DNA from: MED-G20 sp038108155
Lineage (GTDB): Bacteria; Bacteroidota; Bacteroidia; Flavobacteriales_D; Parvicellaceae
Direction: 5' to 3'
NCBI GenBank assembly: GCA_038108155.1
Contig: JAYNHP010000022.1
Span: 1 to 31,555, forward strand
DNA length: 31,555 nt
Positions 31,275-31,555 of this stretch are shown here, in pieces (the stretch's first letter is position 1; each line of letters opens with the position of its first letter). The notes under the pieces were generated by a model that ran no database searches, had not been told where the DNA came from, and saw only the letters and a list, made by a program, of their open reading frames with translations. Both the position numbers and the translations under genes were made by a program.

Positions 31275-31555
31275 TTGTCAAAGAAAAAAAAACTAGCAAT
31301 TGCAGGAGCAACGGGGTTTATTGGAAGGTGGTTTATAGAAACCTACAAAGACAAATATGATATAATAGCACTTTCAAGAAAAAAAGTAAATCCTTCAAAT
31401 TCAGATGTAGAGTGGAGAATGGTAGACTTATTCTCTATATCCAGTAGTAATAAGGCGCTTGAGGGAGTAGATTATGCGCTATACTTGGTGCACTCTATGC
31501 AGCCATCTACAAGATTAAATCAAAGTAATTTCGAAGATACAGATTTGCTTTTAGC
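31275..31555 (+). CDS. NAD(P)-binding Rossmann-fold protein, start only
   Basis: The first 93 codons of a protein cut by the window edge. The dinucleotide-binding motif LAIAGATGFIGRWF sits directly at the N-terminus, followed by a second strand ending DIIALSRK, an acidic VDLFS, and YALYLVHSMQPSTRLNQSNFEDTDLLLA. This resembles the NmrA/atypical short-chain dehydrogenase group, in which the YLVHS and NFEDTD segments are common in Bacteroidota. The only available start is TTG 31275-31277, because an in-frame TAA lies at 31263-31265. Function and substrate cannot be inferred from this part. Confidence 0.8.
   Translation, partial: MSKKKKLAIAGATGFIGRWFIETYKDKYDIIALSRKKVNPSNSDVEWRMVDLFSISSSNKALEGVDYALYLVHSMQPSTRLNQSNFEDTDLLL

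Noticed and set aside
1..31555. tRNA, rRNA, CRISPR array, transposase, integrase, toxin-antitoxin or defence genes
   Set aside because: None was recognised on either strand by reading; nothing in the short intergenic regions suggests them.

Overview
The window looks like a low-GC, gene-dense chromosomal segment of a Bacteroidota bacterium, most likely order Flavobacteriales. The evidence is: type IX secretion (T9SS) C-terminal sorting domains of both types (gliding-motility-associated/type B at 1313-3970, type A at 29021-29794); a TonB receptor with a carboxypeptidase-like N-terminal extension; DUF5777, TIGR03643 and EI24 family proteins; an ATP synthase cluster without beta and epsilon genes; an AtpB with a long periplasmic N-terminus; little sign of Shine-Dalgarno sites; and promoter-like sites of the Bacteroidota form TTTG-N19-TAnnTTTG. 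A run of exactly 100 N (17458-17557) marks a scaffold gap inside atpB, so this is a draft or metagenome assembly. No rRNA, tRNA, CRISPR array, insertion sequence or phage gene was found, and no intergenic stretch exceeds about 145 bases.

Layout. 1-1197: the end of a Lys/Glu/Gln/Ala-rich protein, then pdxA (vitamin B6) on the minus strand. 1313-4555: a T9SS surface protein and riboflavin synthase. 4556-5667 (minus): a biotin carrier protein overlapping a YceI lipoprotein. 5742-8177 (plus): hemW, a metal-dependent cyclase and an Lrp/AsnC regulator. 8166-12738 (minus): an NtrY-like histidine kinase, recO and a TonB-dependent receptor, joined by 4-base overlaps. 12788-18248 (minus): the F1Fo ATP synthase genes in transcription order atpZ, a small membrane protein, atpB, atpE, atpF, atpH, atpA, atpG. 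18335-23607 (plus): penicillin-binding protein 1A, 3-oxoacid CoA-transferase A and B, and a GT-C-like membrane protein. 23599-26825 (minus): a hybrid histidine kinase with receiver and Hpt domains, and its LytTR response regulator. 26874-28970: two divergent pairs, minus-strand DUF5777 barrel plus YceI, plus-strand cytochrome c-like lipoprotein plus TIGR03643 protein. 29021-30349 (plus): two thioredoxin-fold exported proteins. 30350-31132 (minus): an EI24 membrane protein. 31275-31555 (plus): the start of a Rossmann-fold dehydrogenase-like protein.

Much of the window is housekeeping. The parts most worth a second look are: the exported redox neighbourhood at 26874-30349 with a perfect inverted repeat in its divergent promoter; a CxxC-x15-CxxC zinc-ribbon-like insert in PBP1A; a terminator-like hairpin directly after atpE inside the ATP synthase operon; a 14-base palindrome in front of the Lrp-family gene; a complete four-step phosphorelay in two overlapping genes; and the complete absence of spacing at all five convergent gene junctions. 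Function calls are from reading motifs and family resemblance; no database search was run.
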